Shown in pieces: positions 26,894-36,747 of a DNA stretch of 64,000 nucleotides. A model generated the notes under the pieces. It saw only the letters and a list, made by a program, of their open reading frames with translations, was not told where the DNA came from and searched no databases. The translations under genes and the position numbers were made by a program. Within the stretch, counting starts at the first letter, position 1; every line of letters begins with the position of its first letter. Origin of the DNA: Dinoroseobacter sp049800775 (GTDB lineage: Bacteria > Pseudomonadota > Alphaproteobacteria > Rhodobacterales > Rhodobacteraceae); assembly GCF_049800775.1 (NCBI RefSeq), contig NZ_JBNAFR010000005.1, forward strand, positions 186,001 to 250,000, written 5' to 3'.

Positions 26894-27721
26894 TCAGTCC
26901 CGCAGGAGCTCGTTGATCCCGGTCTTGGAGCGGGTCCGCTCATCGACGCGTTTCACAATGACCGCGCAATAGAGGTTGATGCCGTTCTTCGACGGCATGG
27001 AGCCCGCTACCACGACGGAATAGGGCGGGACCTCGCCATACATGACCTCGCCGGTCTCGCGGTCCACGATCTTGGTGGACTGGCCGATGAAGACCCCCAT
27101 GCCCAGCACCGAGCCCTCGCGGACGATGCAGCCTTCGACCACTTCCGACCGCGCACCGATGAAACAGTTATCCTCGATGATGGTCGGGCCCGCCTGCATG
27201 GGCTCCAAAACGCCGCCGATGCCGACGCCGCCGGACAGGTGGACGTTCTTGCCGATCTGCGCGCAGGAGCCGACCGTGGCCCAAGTGTCGACCATGGTGC
27301 CCTCATCCACATAGGCACCAAGATTGACGAAAGACGGCATCAGCACCACGCCCGGCGCGATGAAGGCGGATTTGCGCACGATACAGTTCGGCACGGCGCG
27401 GAAGCCCGCAGCCTTCCACTGGTTGTCGCCCCAGCCCTTGAACTTGCTGTCGACCTTGTCCCACCAGCCCGCGCCCTGGGGACCGCCCTCCTGCTGTTCC
27501 ATATCCTTGATGCGGAACCCCAGCAGAACGGCCTTCTTGGCCCACTGGTTCACATGCCAGCTGCCATCTTCCTGTTTCTCGGCGACGCGCAATCCGCCGC
27601 TATCGAGGGCGTTGAGCGTGTCCTCGATCGCCTCGCGGGTCTCGCCCGTGGTGTTGGGCGTGATCGTGTCGCGCGCCTCCCAGGCGGCTTCAATCGCGGT
27701 TTCGAGCTGTGCGTTGGACAT
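26894..27721 (-). CDS. dapD: 2,3,4,5-tetrahydropyridine-2,6-dicarboxylate N-succinyltransferase
   Basis: 275 residues, the normal DapD length. It forms a trimer with a left-handed beta-helix made of hexapeptide repeats, seen from about residue 105 to 205 (FIAPGVVLMPSFVNLGAYVD, GKNVHLSGGVGIGGVLE, FIGARSEVVEGCIV). It succinylates tetrahydrodipicolinate with succinyl-CoA, the step two before DapE in lysine and peptidoglycan synthesis. The ATG at 27721 gives MSNAQLETAIEAAWEARD, the usual start; a 7-codon extension upstream is not conserved in style. It lies 21 kb from dapE. Confidence 0.96.
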   Translation of the reverse strand: MSNAQLETAIEAAWEARDTITPNTTGETREAIEDTLNALDSGGLRVAEKQEDGSWHVNQWAKKAVLLGFRIKDMEQQEGGPQGAGWWDKVDSKFKGWGDNQWKAAGFRAVPNCIVRKSAFIAPGVVLMPSFVNLGAYVDEGTMVDTWATVGSCAQIGKNVHLSGGVGIGGVLEPMQAGPTIIEDNCFIGARSEVVEGCIVREGSVLGMGVFIGQSTKIVDRETGEVMYGEVPPYSVVVAGSMPSKNGINLYCAVIVKRVDERTRSKTGINELLRD

Positions 27722-27785
27722 CGGTCCCCTCCGAGCGTGCAAGATCAGGTTGGGTGGCTATAGACCGTCCCGCCCAGCGCTGCAA

Positions 27786-28445
27786 TCAGCGCCGCGCCGA
27801 GGCCTGCTCGCCCTGCGCGGGTATGCTGGCGCCATTGCTGGCCGGGCCGTGGGGGTGGCGGGTCAGGAACTCGGACATGCGTTCGGCCACATCCCCGGGC
27901 ACCCGTTCGACATTCGCCGCCCGCAGGGGCGCGGCCATGGCCCGGGCCGAAAGCGTGAAATCCACCGCCAGCGTGACCAGCATCCAATCCCCGAGCCGAC
28001 CGACCGCGCCGCGCAGCACGAAATGCTCGAAATGGGCCTGTCCCATCACCTCCCAGGAGCCGCGCTGCCGCTGCTCTTCGGTCAGCACCCGCGCAAGGTC
28101 GAGGGGAAAGACCGCCGGGGGCAATTCGGCCTCAATGGCGTCCCGCAGCCCGCCGGGAGAGACCTGCAGCCCGTGACAGAAGCGCGCCATCATCGCCTGC
28201 TCGGCAGCGGCGTCGCGCATCCCGAAGCCATCGGGCACCATGCATTGCAGCGCCGGGCGCAAAACCAACGGTTCGCGCGGCACGGGCGCTTTCCAGTCCT
28301 GACGATCATGATCCCAGATGTTCAACGGCGCAGGTGGTGGCACGAGGCGTGGCGCCACATGCTCTGCAAACCCCTGATAATCCTGAAATCTTTCGAACGG
28401 CGCAGCCTCCAGCGACGCGCGTCCCACAGTAATGCGTAGTCCCAC
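27786..28445 (-). CDS. Hypothetical protein upstream of dapD
   Basis: A 219-residue protein with no signal peptide or membrane segment. It is rich in Pro, Ala and Arg, with a central region (MMARFCHGLQVSPGGLRDAI, GSWEVMGQAHFEHFVLRGAV) and a hydrophobic strand-helix (DWMLVTLAVDFTLSARAM). I do not recognise a family. Its stop lies about 65 bases upstream of the dapD start on the same strand, so it may share a promoter with dapD. Codon use is like its neighbours, which supports a real gene. Confidence 0.6.
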   Translation of the reverse strand: MGLRITVGRASLEAAPFERFQDYQGFAEHVAPRLVPPPAPLNIWDHDRQDWKAPVPREPLVLRPALQCMVPDGFGMRDAAAEQAMMARFCHGLQVSPGGLRDAIEAELPPAVFPLDLARVLTEEQRQRGSWEVMGQAHFEHFVLRGAVGRLGDWMLVTLAVDFTLSARAMAAPLRAANVERVPGDVAERMSEFLTRHPHGPASNGASIPAQGEQASARR

Positions 28446-28701
28446 CCTTGTCCCCCGAAGGCAGGCTGAATAGCCGCCATGGCAAAAATCTTAGCCCGAT
28501 CCCCGGCGATGTCGCAACGTTTTTGCCACGCTTGACCGACAATCCGGCCTGCCCCGGACCGGACCCGAGGACGCAGCCCCGCAGCATCCCCTTGCGTTTT
28601 CACAGAAACCCGCCAGTTTGGGGCGATATACTGTGCTCCAGCCCCCTTTCCCCCGTGCCACCCCAGACCCGGCGCGTCCATGTTCACAAGCAGGCAGCCC
28701 G

Positions 28702-29565
28702 ATGAAAGACGACCACAAGCACGGCCCGTTCCGCGACGCCCATCAGGACGTGGAAACCGCCGATAGCAGCCCCGACACCCCCCAGACCCGCGCGCCGGCC
28801 TATCGGCTGGCCTTCGACGATCCCGATTTCCTGTGCCGCGAAGAGCTGCGCCCGGTCCGGCTGCAACTCGAATTGCTGAAACCGCAGATGGTGCTGGATG
28901 AACGCGGCGTCGAAAGCACGATCGTGATGTTCGGCGGCGCACGCATCCCCTCCCCCGCCGAGAAGGACAGCGCGCGCACCAAGACCCTCGCCGATCTCTC
29001 GGGCTTCTACGAAGAGGCCCGCAAATTCGCCTATGCCATGACCCAGAAAAGCATGGAGAGCTATGGCCGCGAGGACGTGATCGTCACCGGCGGCGGCCCC
29101 GGCGTGATGGAGGCCGGAAACCTCGGCGCCCACGAGGCCGGCGGCGCGTCCATCGGGCTCAGCATCGTGCTCCCGCACGAACAGGCCCCGAATGAATATG
29201 TCACCCCGGATCTGTGCTTCAACTTCCACTACTTCGCCGTCCGCAAAATGCACTTCCTGATGCGCGCCAAGGCCATCGCGGTCTTCCCCGGCGGGTTCGG
29301 CACCCTGGACGAGCTCTTTGAATCGCTCACCCTGATCCAGACCGGCCGCATGGCGCGGGTGCCCTTCCTGCTCTTCGGCTCGGAATTCTGGCGCGAGATC
29401 ATCAACTGGGACGCCTTGGCCGAGGCCGGCACGATCTCGGACGAGGATCTCGATCTCTTCCGCATGGTCGACAGCGCCGAGGAGGCGATCGCCCTGATCG
29501 ACGGCTGGGATGGCGAAACCGGCTGGCGCGACAGCCTCCCCGGACGCTCCCTGCGCGCCGAATGA
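28702..29565 (+). CDS. LOG-family protein (lysine decarboxylase-like, cytokinin phosphoribohydrolase type)
   Basis: A 287-residue Rossmann protein. TIVMFGGARIPSP opens the fold, DVIVTGGGPGVMEAGNLGA follows, and the signature PGGFGTLDELFE (PGGxGTxxE) is intact; R and K residues of the AMP-binding face (YFAVRKMHFLMRA) are in place. LOG proteins cleave cytokinin-type nucleoside monophosphates or simple NMPs to base and ribose phosphate. The N-terminal 90 residues are longer than in minimal LOG proteins, as in the bacterial type II group. The ATG at 28702 has only a weak ribosome site. A strong terminator follows at 29656. Confidence 0.9.
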   Translation: MKDDHKHGPFRDAHQDVETADSSPDTPQTRAPAYRLAFDDPDFLCREELRPVRLQLELLKPQMVLDERGVESTIVMFGGARIPSPAEKDSARTKTLADLSGFYEEARKFAYAMTQKSMESYGREDVIVTGGGPGVMEAGNLGAHEAGGASIGLSIVLPHEQAPNEYVTPDLCFNFHYFAVRKMHFLMRAKAIAVFPGGFGTLDELFESLTLIQTGRMARVPFLLFGSEFWREIINWDALAEAGTISDEDLDLFRMVDSAEEAIALIDGWDGETGWRDSLPGRSLRAE

Positions 29566-29655
29566 CCCGTAGGGCCCGCGCCGCGCGAACCCACCTGCGC
29601 CGCCCCCTGTCTTAAGTCTCCAAATATCCTCGCCGAAGGCTTGCGCCGCAGGCGC

Positions 29656-29694
29656 AAAAAAGGCCGCGTCCCCTCGGGGCGCGGCCTCCTTTTT
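29656..29694. terminator. Bidirectional intrinsic terminator between LOG gene and gltB
   Basis: A GC-rich stem built on AGGCCGCG and CGCGGCCT, extended by CCCC/GGGG, is flanked by an A-run on the left (29656-29661) and a T-run on the right (29690-29694). It can end transcription from both converging genes. Confidence 0.88.
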
Positions 29695-29710
29695 CACCGG
29701 ATGAGCGGGA

Positions 29711-32700
29711 TCACTCCGCCGGAATGGCGCTCTCCTCGATGCCCAGCGGAACCGGGATATGGACCAGCATCTCCTTCGGGCAGACCTGCAGGAAGTGGTC
29801 CTTCTCCAGATCCCAATGCTGGAGGATATCGGCGGCCTTCCGGCTGCCGGTCTCTTCCAGATGGCGCTCGATCAGGCCCTTCAGCTGGGCCTCCCAATGC
29901 TCCATGGTCACCGGGCAGCGCACCAGGGTCTCCATGTTCATCATGTCGGGCGCCTTGCCCTCCGGATCGTAAAGGTAAGCCATCCCGCCGGTCATGCCCG
30001 CGCCGAAATTGGCCCCGATCTCGCCAAGGATCACCGCTACACCGCCGGTCATGTATTCACACCCGTTCGAACCACAGCCCTCGATCACGACCGAAGCGCC
30101 CGAGTTCCGCACGGCGAACCGCTCGCCCGCGCGCCCGGCGGCAAAGAGGAAGCCATCCGTCGCGCCATAGAGCACCGTGTTGCCGATGATCGTGTTCTCG
30201 CTCGCGTTCAGCGGCGAGCCCAGAACCGGCTTGACCACGACCGTCCCGCCCGAGAGGCCCTTGCCCACATAGTCATTGGCATCGCCCGACACTTCGAGCT
30301 TGAGCCCAGGCGCCGCAAACGCGCCCAGCGACTGACCTGCCGAGCCTTCGAGCTTCACCGTCAGGTGATCCGGCTGCAGCGCGTTGCGCATCCCGAAATT
30401 GGTGACGATATGGCTCGAGGTCCGCGTGCCGATGGTCCGCAGCGTGTTCTGCACCGCATAGGACAGCTGCATCTTCTCGCCATCCTTCAGGAAGCGCGCG
30501 GCATCCGCCACGATCTGCGCATCCAGCGTATCCGGCACGGCATTGCGCGGCTTGTTGCGGTCATAGACAATGTTCTGCGCGCCATCGACCGTGATCAGAA
30601 GCGGGTTGAGATCCAGATCATCCAGATGGGCCGAGCCACGGCTGACCTGCTTGAGCAGATCCGCACGCCCGATCACCTCATCGAGGCTGCGCGCCCCGAT
30701 GCTGGCCAGCACCTCGCGCACCTCCTGAGCGTAGAAGGTGATCAGGTTGACGACCTTGTCCGCATTGCCGGTGAACTTCTCGCGCAGCTCTTCGTTCTGG
30801 GTGCAGACCCCCACCGGGCAGGTGTTGGACTGGCACTGACGCACCATGATGCAGCCCATCGCGATCAGCGCGGCGGTCCCGATGCCGTATTCCTCGGCCC
30901 CCATCAGGGCGGCGAGAACGATGTCGCGGCCCGTGCGCAGACCGCCATCGGTCCGCAGGGTCACCCGGTCGCGCAGGTTGTTCATGGCGAGCACCTGATG
31001 CGCCTCGGTCAGACCCATCTCCCACGGCAGACCGGCATATTTGATCGAGGTCGCGGGCGATGCGCCCGTCCCGCCATTATGGCCCGAGACAAGGATCACA
31101 TCCGCCTTGGCCTTGGCCACGCCGGCGGCAATCGTGCCCACGCCCGAGGAGGCCACCAGTTTCACGGTCACCTTGCAGCGCGGGTTGATCTGCTTGAGGT
31201 CATAGATCAGCTGCGCCAGATCCTCGATCGAATAGATATCGTGGTGCGGCGGGGGCGAGATCAGCGTCACGCCCTTGGTCGAGTGCCGCAGACGCGCGAT
31301 CAGGTCCGTGACCTTCATTCCCGGCAGCTGGCCGCCCTCGCCGGGCTTGGCGCCCTGGGCAACCTTGATCTCCAGCTCTTCGCAATGGTTCAGGTACTCG
31401 GCGGTCACACCGAACCGGCCCGAAGCCACCTGCTTGATCTTGGCGGACGGGTTGTCGCCGTTCGGCTCGGGGACGAAATGCGCCGGATCCTCGCCGCCCT
31501 CGCCACTATCCGAGCGCGCGCCAATGCGGTTCATGGCGACGTTCAGGGTCTTGTGCGCCTCGGGGCTCAGCGCGCCCAGCGACATGCCCGGCGTCACGAA
31601 GCGCTTGCGGATCGAGGTGACGCTCTCGACCTCTTCGATCGGCACCGGCTTGCCCATGGGCGTGATCGCCAACAGGTCCCGCAGATGGATCGGCGGGTTG
31701 GACTGCATCGCCTTGGAGAACTGCTTCCACAGCTCATAGGACGACCGGTTACACGCCGCCTGCAGCAGGTGCATGGTCTGGGCTTCCCAGGCATGGGTCT
31801 CGCCCGAGCGGCGCGACTTGTAAAAGCCCCCGATCGGCAGCACGTCCTGACCGCCCCGCCAGCCCTTGGCATGGACCTCTTCGAGCTTGGTCTGGATACC
31901 GGTCGTCCCGATCCCCGAGATCCGGCTGGTCATGCCGGGGAAATACTCGGCCACCATGGCCCGGCTGAGGCCCACGGCCTCGAAGTTCAGACCGCCGCGA
32001 TAGGAGGAGATTACCGAGATCCCCATCTTCGCCATGATCTTCAACAGGCCCTGATCGATGGCATCGCGATACCGCTTCACGGCTTCGGTCAGGGTGCAAT
32101 CGAGCAACCCGCGCCGGATCCGGTCCGCGAGGCTGTCCTCGGCGAGATAGGCGTTCACCGTGGTCGCCCCGCAGCCGATCAGCACCGCGAAGTAATGCGG
32201 ATCGACGCATTCCGCCGCACGCACATTGAGCGAGCAGAAGGTCCGCAGACCCTTGCGCGTCAGCCAGCTATGGATGGCGCTGGTCGCGAGGATCATCGGC
32301 ATCGCCACCCGGTCCTCGGACTGGGCCCGGTCGCTGAGCACGATATGCGCCGCGCCCGAGCGCACCGCATCCTCGGCCTCGTCGCGGATCCGCCCCAGCT
32401 CCTGTTTGAGGGTGTCCGCGCTGCCGCCGGCAGGGAAGGTACAGTCGATATAGCAGACCGCATCGCCGAACTGGGCGATCAGGCGCTCGAACTGGGCATT
32501 GCCCACGAAGGGGCTTTCGAGCACGAGGATCTCGGTCTGCTCCGAGGTCTCGTCCAGCACGTTCTTGAGGTTGCCGAACCGGGTCTTGAGGCTCATGACC
32601 CGGTATTCCCGCAGGCTGTCGATCGGCGGGTTGGTGACCTGGCTGAAGTTCTGGCGGAAGAAATGGCTCAGCGGGCGGTACTTGCCCGACAGCACCGCGG

Positions 32701-34249
32701 GCGGCGTGTCATCGCCCATGGAGGCCAGCGTTTCCTTGCCGTCCTCGGCCATGGGCACGAGGATCTGCTCGAGCTCCTCGATGGAGTAGCCCGCCGCGAT
32801 CTGGCGCTTGCGCAGCTCGCCCCCCTCATAGAGCGCGGCCTCGGTCACACCCTCCAGCTCGGTATCCATGTCGGTGATCTTGCCGACCCAGTCACCAAAG
32901 GGCTGGGAGGCCGCGAGCTTGTCCTTGATCTCGGTGTCGTGGAACAGCACGCCCTCGGACATGTCCACGGCAATCAACTGCCCCGGGCCCAGCGCGCCCT
33001 TCTCGACGACGCCATGCTCGTTCACCGGAACCATCCCTGTCTCGGAGCCCGCGATCAGCAGCCCGTCACCGGTCACCACATAGCGCATCGGGCGCAGACC
33101 GTTCCGGTCAAGCCCGGCACAAACCCAGCGACCATCGGTCATCGCCAGGGCGGCGGGACCGTCCCAGGGCTCCATCACCGAGTTGCAGTAGGAATACATG
33201 TCGCGCCAGGCCTGCGGCAGCTCCACCGCCTGCTTGGACCAGCTCTCCGGCACCAGCAGGGTCTTGGCCATGGGCGCATTCCGCCCCGACCGCACCAGCA
33301 CCTCGAACACCGCGTCCAGCGCGGCACTGTCCGACGAGCCGCCCGGGATGATCGGCTTGATGTCCTCGGCCAGATCCCCAAAGGTCCCCGAGGCCATGCG
33401 GATCTCGTGGCTCTTCATCCAGTTGGTGTTGCCCTTCAGCGTGTTGATCTCGCCGTTATGGGCCAGCATCCGGAAAGGCTGGGCCAGCCACCATTGCGGG
33501 AAGGTGTTGGTCGAATAGCGCTGGTGATAGATCGCAAAGGCCGACACGAAGCGCTCGTCCTGCAGGTCCGGATAGAACTCGGCGACCTGCTCGGCCAGCA
33601 TCATGCCCTTGTAGATGATCGACCGGCAGGACAGCGAACACATATAGAGCCCGGCCACCTGCGCCGCCCCGGCCGCCTTCTCGATCCGGCGACGAATGAC
33701 ATAGAGCTCGCGCTCGAAGGTCTCTTCATCCACGCCCTTGGAATTCGAGATGATGATCTGCTCGATCTCGGGCCGGGTCGCATTGGCCTTCTCGCCCAGA
33801 CAGGACACATCCACCGGCACATGGCGCCAGCCATAGATGTGATAACCCATGCGCAACACTTCGGATTCCACGATGGTCCGGCAGGTCTCTTGCGCGCCGT
33901 AATCCGTGCGCGGCAAAAACACCTGCCCCACGGCCATCAGCTGATCCATGTCGGGCTCATGCCCGGTGTGGCGCACCTGATCGTAGAAAAACTCGACCGG
34001 GATCTGGACATGGATGCCCGCCCCGTCGCCGGTCTTGCCATCCGCATCCACGGCTCCCCGGTGCCAGATCGCCTTCAGCGCGGTGATCCCGGCCTCGACC
34101 ACGGCCCGGGACTTCTCGCCCTTGACGTTGACCACCAGACCCACACCGCAGGAGGAATGCTCTTCCTCCTCGGAATACAGGCCATGCTCGGCCATCCAGG
34201 CGCGCTTCGCTTCTTCGGCGGCGGCCCACTCTGCGTCATACTTCGTCAT
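29711..34249 (-). CDS. gltB: Glutamate synthase (NADPH) large subunit
   Basis: 1512 residues. The Ntn amidotransferase nucleophile is Cys34 in HSSCGVGLVV, after a propeptide of about 33 residues. The central and FMN domains follow, with NLRDRVTLRTDGGLRTGRDI and the 3Fe-4S cysteines spaced CX5CX4C in GCIMVRQCQSNTCPVGVC. The C-terminal GXGXG beta-helix is seen from about 1260 on (NTIIGNTVLYGATDG, EGCGSNGCEYMTGG). It releases ammonia from glutamine and channels it to 2-oxoglutarate. GGAGAG precedes the ATG. The partner GltD is encoded at 35308-36747, with one exported protein between them. Confidence 0.97.
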   Translation of the reverse strand: MTKYDAEWAAAEEAKRAWMAEHGLYSEEEEHSSCGVGLVVNVKGEKSRAVVEAGITALKAIWHRGAVDADGKTGDGAGIHVQIPVEFFYDQVRHTGHEPDMDQLMAVGQVFLPRTDYGAQETCRTIVESEVLRMGYHIYGWRHVPVDVSCLGEKANATRPEIEQIIISNSKGVDEETFERELYVIRRRIEKAAGAAQVAGLYMCSLSCRSIIYKGMMLAEQVAEFYPDLQDERFVSAFAIYHQRYSTNTFPQWWLAQPFRMLAHNGEINTLKGNTNWMKSHEIRMASGTFGDLAEDIKPIIPGGSSDSAALDAVFEVLVRSGRNAPMAKTLLVPESWSKQAVELPQAWRDMYSYCNSVMEPWDGPAALAMTDGRWVCAGLDRNGLRPMRYVVTGDGLLIAGSETGMVPVNEHGVVEKGALGPGQLIAVDMSEGVLFHDTEIKDKLAASQPFGDWVGKITDMDTELEGVTEAALYEGGELRKRQIAAGYSIEELEQILVPMAEDGKETLASMGDDTPPAVLSGKYRPLSHFFRQNFSQVTNPPIDSLREYRVMSLKTRFGNLKNVLDETSEQTEILVLESPFVGNAQFERLIAQFGDAVCYIDCTFPAGGSADTLKQELGRIRDEAEDAVRSGAAHIVLSDRAQSEDRVAMPMILATSAIHSWLTRKGLRTFCSLNVRAAECVDPHYFAVLIGCGATTVNAYLAEDSLADRIRRGLLDCTLTEAVKRYRDAIDQGLLKIMAKMGISVISSYRGGLNFEAVGLSRAMVAEYFPGMTSRISGIGTTGIQTKLEEVHAKGWRGGQDVLPIGGFYKSRRSGETHAWEAQTMHLLQAACNRSSYELWKQFSKAMQSNPPIHLRDLLAITPMGKPVPIEEVESVTSIRKRFVTPGMSLGALSPEAHKTLNVAMNRIGARSDSGEGGEDPAHFVPEPNGDNPSAKIKQVASGRFGVTAEYLNHCEELEIKVAQGAKPGEGGQLPGMKVTDLIARLRHSTKGVTLISPPPHHDIYSIEDLAQLIYDLKQINPRCKVTVKLVASSGVGTIAAGVAKAKADVILVSGHNGGTGASPATSIKYAGLPWEMGLTEAHQVLAMNNLRDRVTLRTDGGLRTGRDIVLAALMGAEEYGIGTAALIAMGCIMVRQCQSNTCPVGVCTQNEELREKFTGNADKVVNLITFYAQEVREVLASIGARSLDEVIGRADLLKQVSRGSAHLDDLDLNPLLITVDGAQNIVYDRNKPRNAVPDTLDAQIVADAARFLKDGEKMQLSYAVQNTLRTIGTRTSSHIVTNFGMRNALQPDHLTVKLEGSAGQSLGAFAAPGLKLEVSGDANDYVGKGLSGGTVVVKPVLGSPLNASENTIIGNTVLYGATDGFLFAAGRAGERFAVRNSGASVVIEGCGSNGCEYMTGGVAVILGEIGANFGAGMTGGMAYLYDPEGKAPDMMNMETLVRCPVTMEHWEAQLKGLIERHLEETGSRKAADILQHWDLEKDHFLQVCPKEMLVHIPVPLGIEESAIPAE

Positions 34250-34466
34250 GGCGTCTCTCCTTCTTGGGCAGCCGCGACCGCGGCCGAGATATCGGCTTTG
34301 GTCAGGCGCATGTGGTCTCCGGTCAGGGCAGAGCCCGCCGGTCTGTGATCGTTCCGGACCCGCCGGGTCCGCTGCAGCCCCGCAGGACCGTGAAATAAGT
34401 CAAAGGCGGCTTCGGCCCGCACCCTGTGCCGGGCCGCGCCGGGGCCTGTATCGGGGCGCATCGCCA

Positions 34467-35174
34467 TCACAGCTCCTCCCCGCAATCGAACCGCCCCTGA
34501 TGGGACTGGAAGCCCGGATTACCGGGCACGAGGATCTCGCGCACATCGGTGTCGAATTCGCGCGTGTCGCGGTCGGTGACCATGGTCGAGCGGCCAAGGA
34601 TCACGAAATTCTCGGTCTCGGGCAGCAGCAGATCCCAGACGCGGGAGAACCCACCAATCGAGGCCTCGGTCTCCATATCCATCCCGGCACTGCCCGTGCG
34701 GAAGGTCATCCCGTTCCGCGTGACCGTGTTCTCCGACAGCTCCAGCCGCAGGGACAGCGTGATCGCCACCTCCTCGCCCAGATCGAGGGTCGATTCCGTG
34801 CGGGCCGTCTCGCTGCCTGTCTCGCGCAGCAGGTTGAGGTCGAGCGGATCGAGGGTGGTCTGGACCGTGACCGAGCCCGGCCCGGCCAGCGACACGAAAT
34901 CCCCGAGATCCCCGGTCAGGTCCGAGAACTCGACCCCGACCAGCTCGCCCGCTTCGGAGCTGACAATCGCATAGCCCTGATCGTCGCAGCGATAGAACAG
35001 CTCGACCTCGCACATGCCCTTCTGGGCCGTGACGATGGGCGTGCAGCGCTCGGTGATCTCATCGACCAGCGGATGGGACAGCGCGCCCGTGGCCAGCACG
35101 CCCGTCCCGAACAGGGCACATAGCGGCAGCAGAGCCGCAGCACGGGTGACGCGTGGCGTTGCGATGGCGCGCAT
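34467..35174 (-). CDS. Exported protein of unknown function between gltD and gltB
   Basis: 235 residues with an N-terminal signal or anchor (AALLPLCALFGTGVLATGALS). The mature part is mostly predicted beta-strand, rich in Thr, Glu and Asp (VSLAGPGSVTVQTTLDPLDL, EEVAITLSLRLELSENTVTR). Five cysteines (Cys18 plus four others, including ERCTPI, MCEVELFYRC and a C-terminal FDCG) leave four in the mature part that could form disulfides. I do not recognise a family. Gene order gltD-this-gltB on one strand suggests a shared transcript, but a periplasmic product has no obvious part in glutamate synthesis. Confidence 0.65.
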   Translation of the reverse strand: MRAIATPRVTRAAALLPLCALFGTGVLATGALSHPLVDEITERCTPIVTAQKGMCEVELFYRCDDQGYAIVSSEAGELVGVEFSDLTGDLGDFVSLAGPGSVTVQTTLDPLDLNLLRETGSETARTESTLDLGEEVAITLSLRLELSENTVTRNGMTFRTGSAGMDMETEASIGGFSRVWDLLLPETENFVILGRSTMVTDRDTREFDTDVREILVPGNPGFQSHQGRFDCGEEL

Positions 35175-35235
35175 GATGTCCTCTCGGTTTTGGGTCAGTC
35201 TCTCTGACCGTTGCGTTTTTTGCTGTTAACCGGAT

Positions 35236-35290
35236 GCCCGACACTTGCCCGACAGATGTCCGACACCTGTCAGACGCTCTGCCGATACGG
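35236..35290. repeat. Imperfect 11-base tandem repeat downstream of gltD
   Basis: Five consecutive units of 11 bases start at 35236: GCCCGACACTT, GCCCGACAGAT, GTCCGACACCT, GTCAGACGCTC and TGCCGATACGG. An inverted copy of the core (GTCGGGCA) follows at 35291. The block lies in the 133-base gap between gltD and the exported-protein gene. It could fold into alternative hairpins or bind a protein once per helical turn. Confidence 0.55.
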
Positions 35291-35307
35291 GTCGGGCACG
35301 GGTTTGG

Positions 35308-36747
35308 TTATTCGGCGGCGACCGATGTGGCCTTGGCGTTGAACGCCTCGAGCATGGCTTCTGCCGCCTCGCGCCCGTCGCGGATCGCCCAGACAACAAG
35401 GCTCGCGCCGCGCACGATATCCCCCACCGCATAGACGCCATCCATGGCGGTCTTATGGGTGCGGAAATCGGCCTTCACCGTGCCCCAGCGGGTCACTTCC
35501 AGCTCGGGCTCGCCCCAGAGCGTGGGCAGATCCTCAGGCTCGAAGCCCAGCGCCTTGATTACGATATCCGCGTCCTCGACGTAATCCGCACCCTCGATCA
35601 GCTCGGGGGCCTGACGGCCCGTCGCATCGGGGGCGCCCAGACGCATCTTCTGGACCATGACGCCCGAGACATCCGTGTCTCCGGTATAGCCCTTGGGGGC
35701 GGTCAGCCAGACGAACTCGACGCCTTCTTCCTCGGCATTCTGCACTTCGCGCTGGGATCCCGGCATGTTCGCCCGGTCCCGACGGTAAAGGCATTTGACG
35801 CTGGTCGCGCCCTGACGGGTCGCCGTGCGCACGCAATCCATGGCCGTATCGCCACCGCCGATCACGACGACGCGCTTGCCCTCGGCATTCAGCTCGCCAC
35901 TGTCGAATTCCGGCACATCGTCGCCAAAGCTCTTGCGGTTCGAAGCGGTCAGATAGTCGATCGCCCGCACGATGCCGTTCGCACCTGCGCCCGGCCCGCC
36001 CAGATCGCGGGACTTGTAGACGCCCGTGGCGATGAGCACCGCGTCATGCTTCTCGCGGATCTTCGCAAAGGAGATGTCGGTGCCCACGTCGCAGTTCAGC
36101 TCAAAGGTGACGCCGCCCTGCTCGAGCTGGTCGTTGCGGCGCGTGACCACGTCTTTTTCCAGCTTGAAGCCCGGGATCCCGTAGACCAGCAGCCCGCCCG
36201 CGCGGTCATAGCGGTCATAGACGGTGACCTGAATGCCCTGACGGCGCAGCACGTCCGCCGCAGCGAGGCCACCGGGGCCCGCCCCGATGATACCGACGCT
36301 CTCCGGGCGTTCCTGTGCGGGGGAGATGGGCTTGACCCAGCCCTGCTCCCACGCGGTGTCGGTGATGTATTTCTCGACCGAACCGATGGTGACCGTGCCG
36401 TGGCCCGATTGCTCGATGACGCAATTGCCCTCGCAAAGCCGGTCCTGCGGGCAGATACGGCCGCAGATCTCGGGGAAGGTGTTGGTCGCCTGGCTGACCT
36501 CATAGGCCTCCTGCAGGCGGCCCTCGGCGGTCAGCTTGAGCCAGTCGGGGATGTTGTTGTGCAGCGGGCAGTGGCTCTGACAATAGGGCACACCGCATTG
36601 CGAGCAGCGGGACGCTTGCTCCGCGGCCTTCTCGGTCGCATACTCGCGATAGATCTCGTCAAAGTCCTGCTTGCGCAGATCGGGCGGCCGTTTCTCCGGC
36701 ATGTCCTTTTCGATCTTGACGAATTTGAGCATCGGCTGATGGGCCAT
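35308..36747 (-). CDS. gltD: Glutamate synthase (NADPH) small subunit
   Basis: 479 residues. N-terminal cysteines for two 4Fe-4S clusters are seen in CSQCGVPYCQSHCP and CGRICPQDRLCEGNC. The FAD-binding Rossmann motif is GIIGAGPGGLAAADVL and the NADPH-binding one VVVIGGGDTAMDC. The protein passes electrons from NADPH to the FMN of GltB. The start at 36747 gives MAHQPMLKFVKIEKD, the expected N-terminus. It is first in the minus-strand unit gltD-exported protein-gltB, divergent from uppP; the 219-base gap between holds both promoters. Confidence 0.96.
   Translation of the reverse strand: MAHQPMLKFVKIEKDMPEKRPPDLRKQDFDEIYREYATEKAAEQASRCSQCGVPYCQSHCPLHNNIPDWLKLTAEGRLQEAYEVSQATNTFPEICGRICPQDRLCEGNCVIEQSGHGTVTIGSVEKYITDTAWEQGWVKPISPAQERPESVGIIGAGPGGLAAADVLRRQGIQVTVYDRYDRAGGLLVYGIPGFKLEKDVVTRRNDQLEQGGVTFELNCDVGTDISFAKIREKHDAVLIATGVYKSRDLGGPGAGANGIVRAIDYLTASNRKSFGDDVPEFDSGELNAEGKRVVVIGGGDTAMDCVRTATRQGATSVKCLYRRDRANMPGSQREVQNAEEEGVEFVWLTAPKGYTGDTDVSGVMVQKMRLGAPDATGRQAPELIEGADYVEDADIVIKALGFEPEDLPTLWGEPELEVTRWGTVKADFRTHKTAMDGVYAVGDIVRGASLVVWAIRDGREAAEAMLEAFNAKATSVAAE

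Noticed and set aside
29759..34348. A 1529-codon open frame antisense to gltB
   Set aside because: Its predicted protein is a His/Arg/Gly/Leu-rich shadow typical of the opposite strand of high-GC genes; gltB itself has every expected motif.
34246..34485. A 79-codon frame ending at the gltB start (ATGA overlap)
   Set aside because: Low-complexity Arg/Ala content and overlap with the exported-protein gene; the end of it is simply the gltB ribosome-binding region. A short leader peptide cannot be excluded but is not supported.
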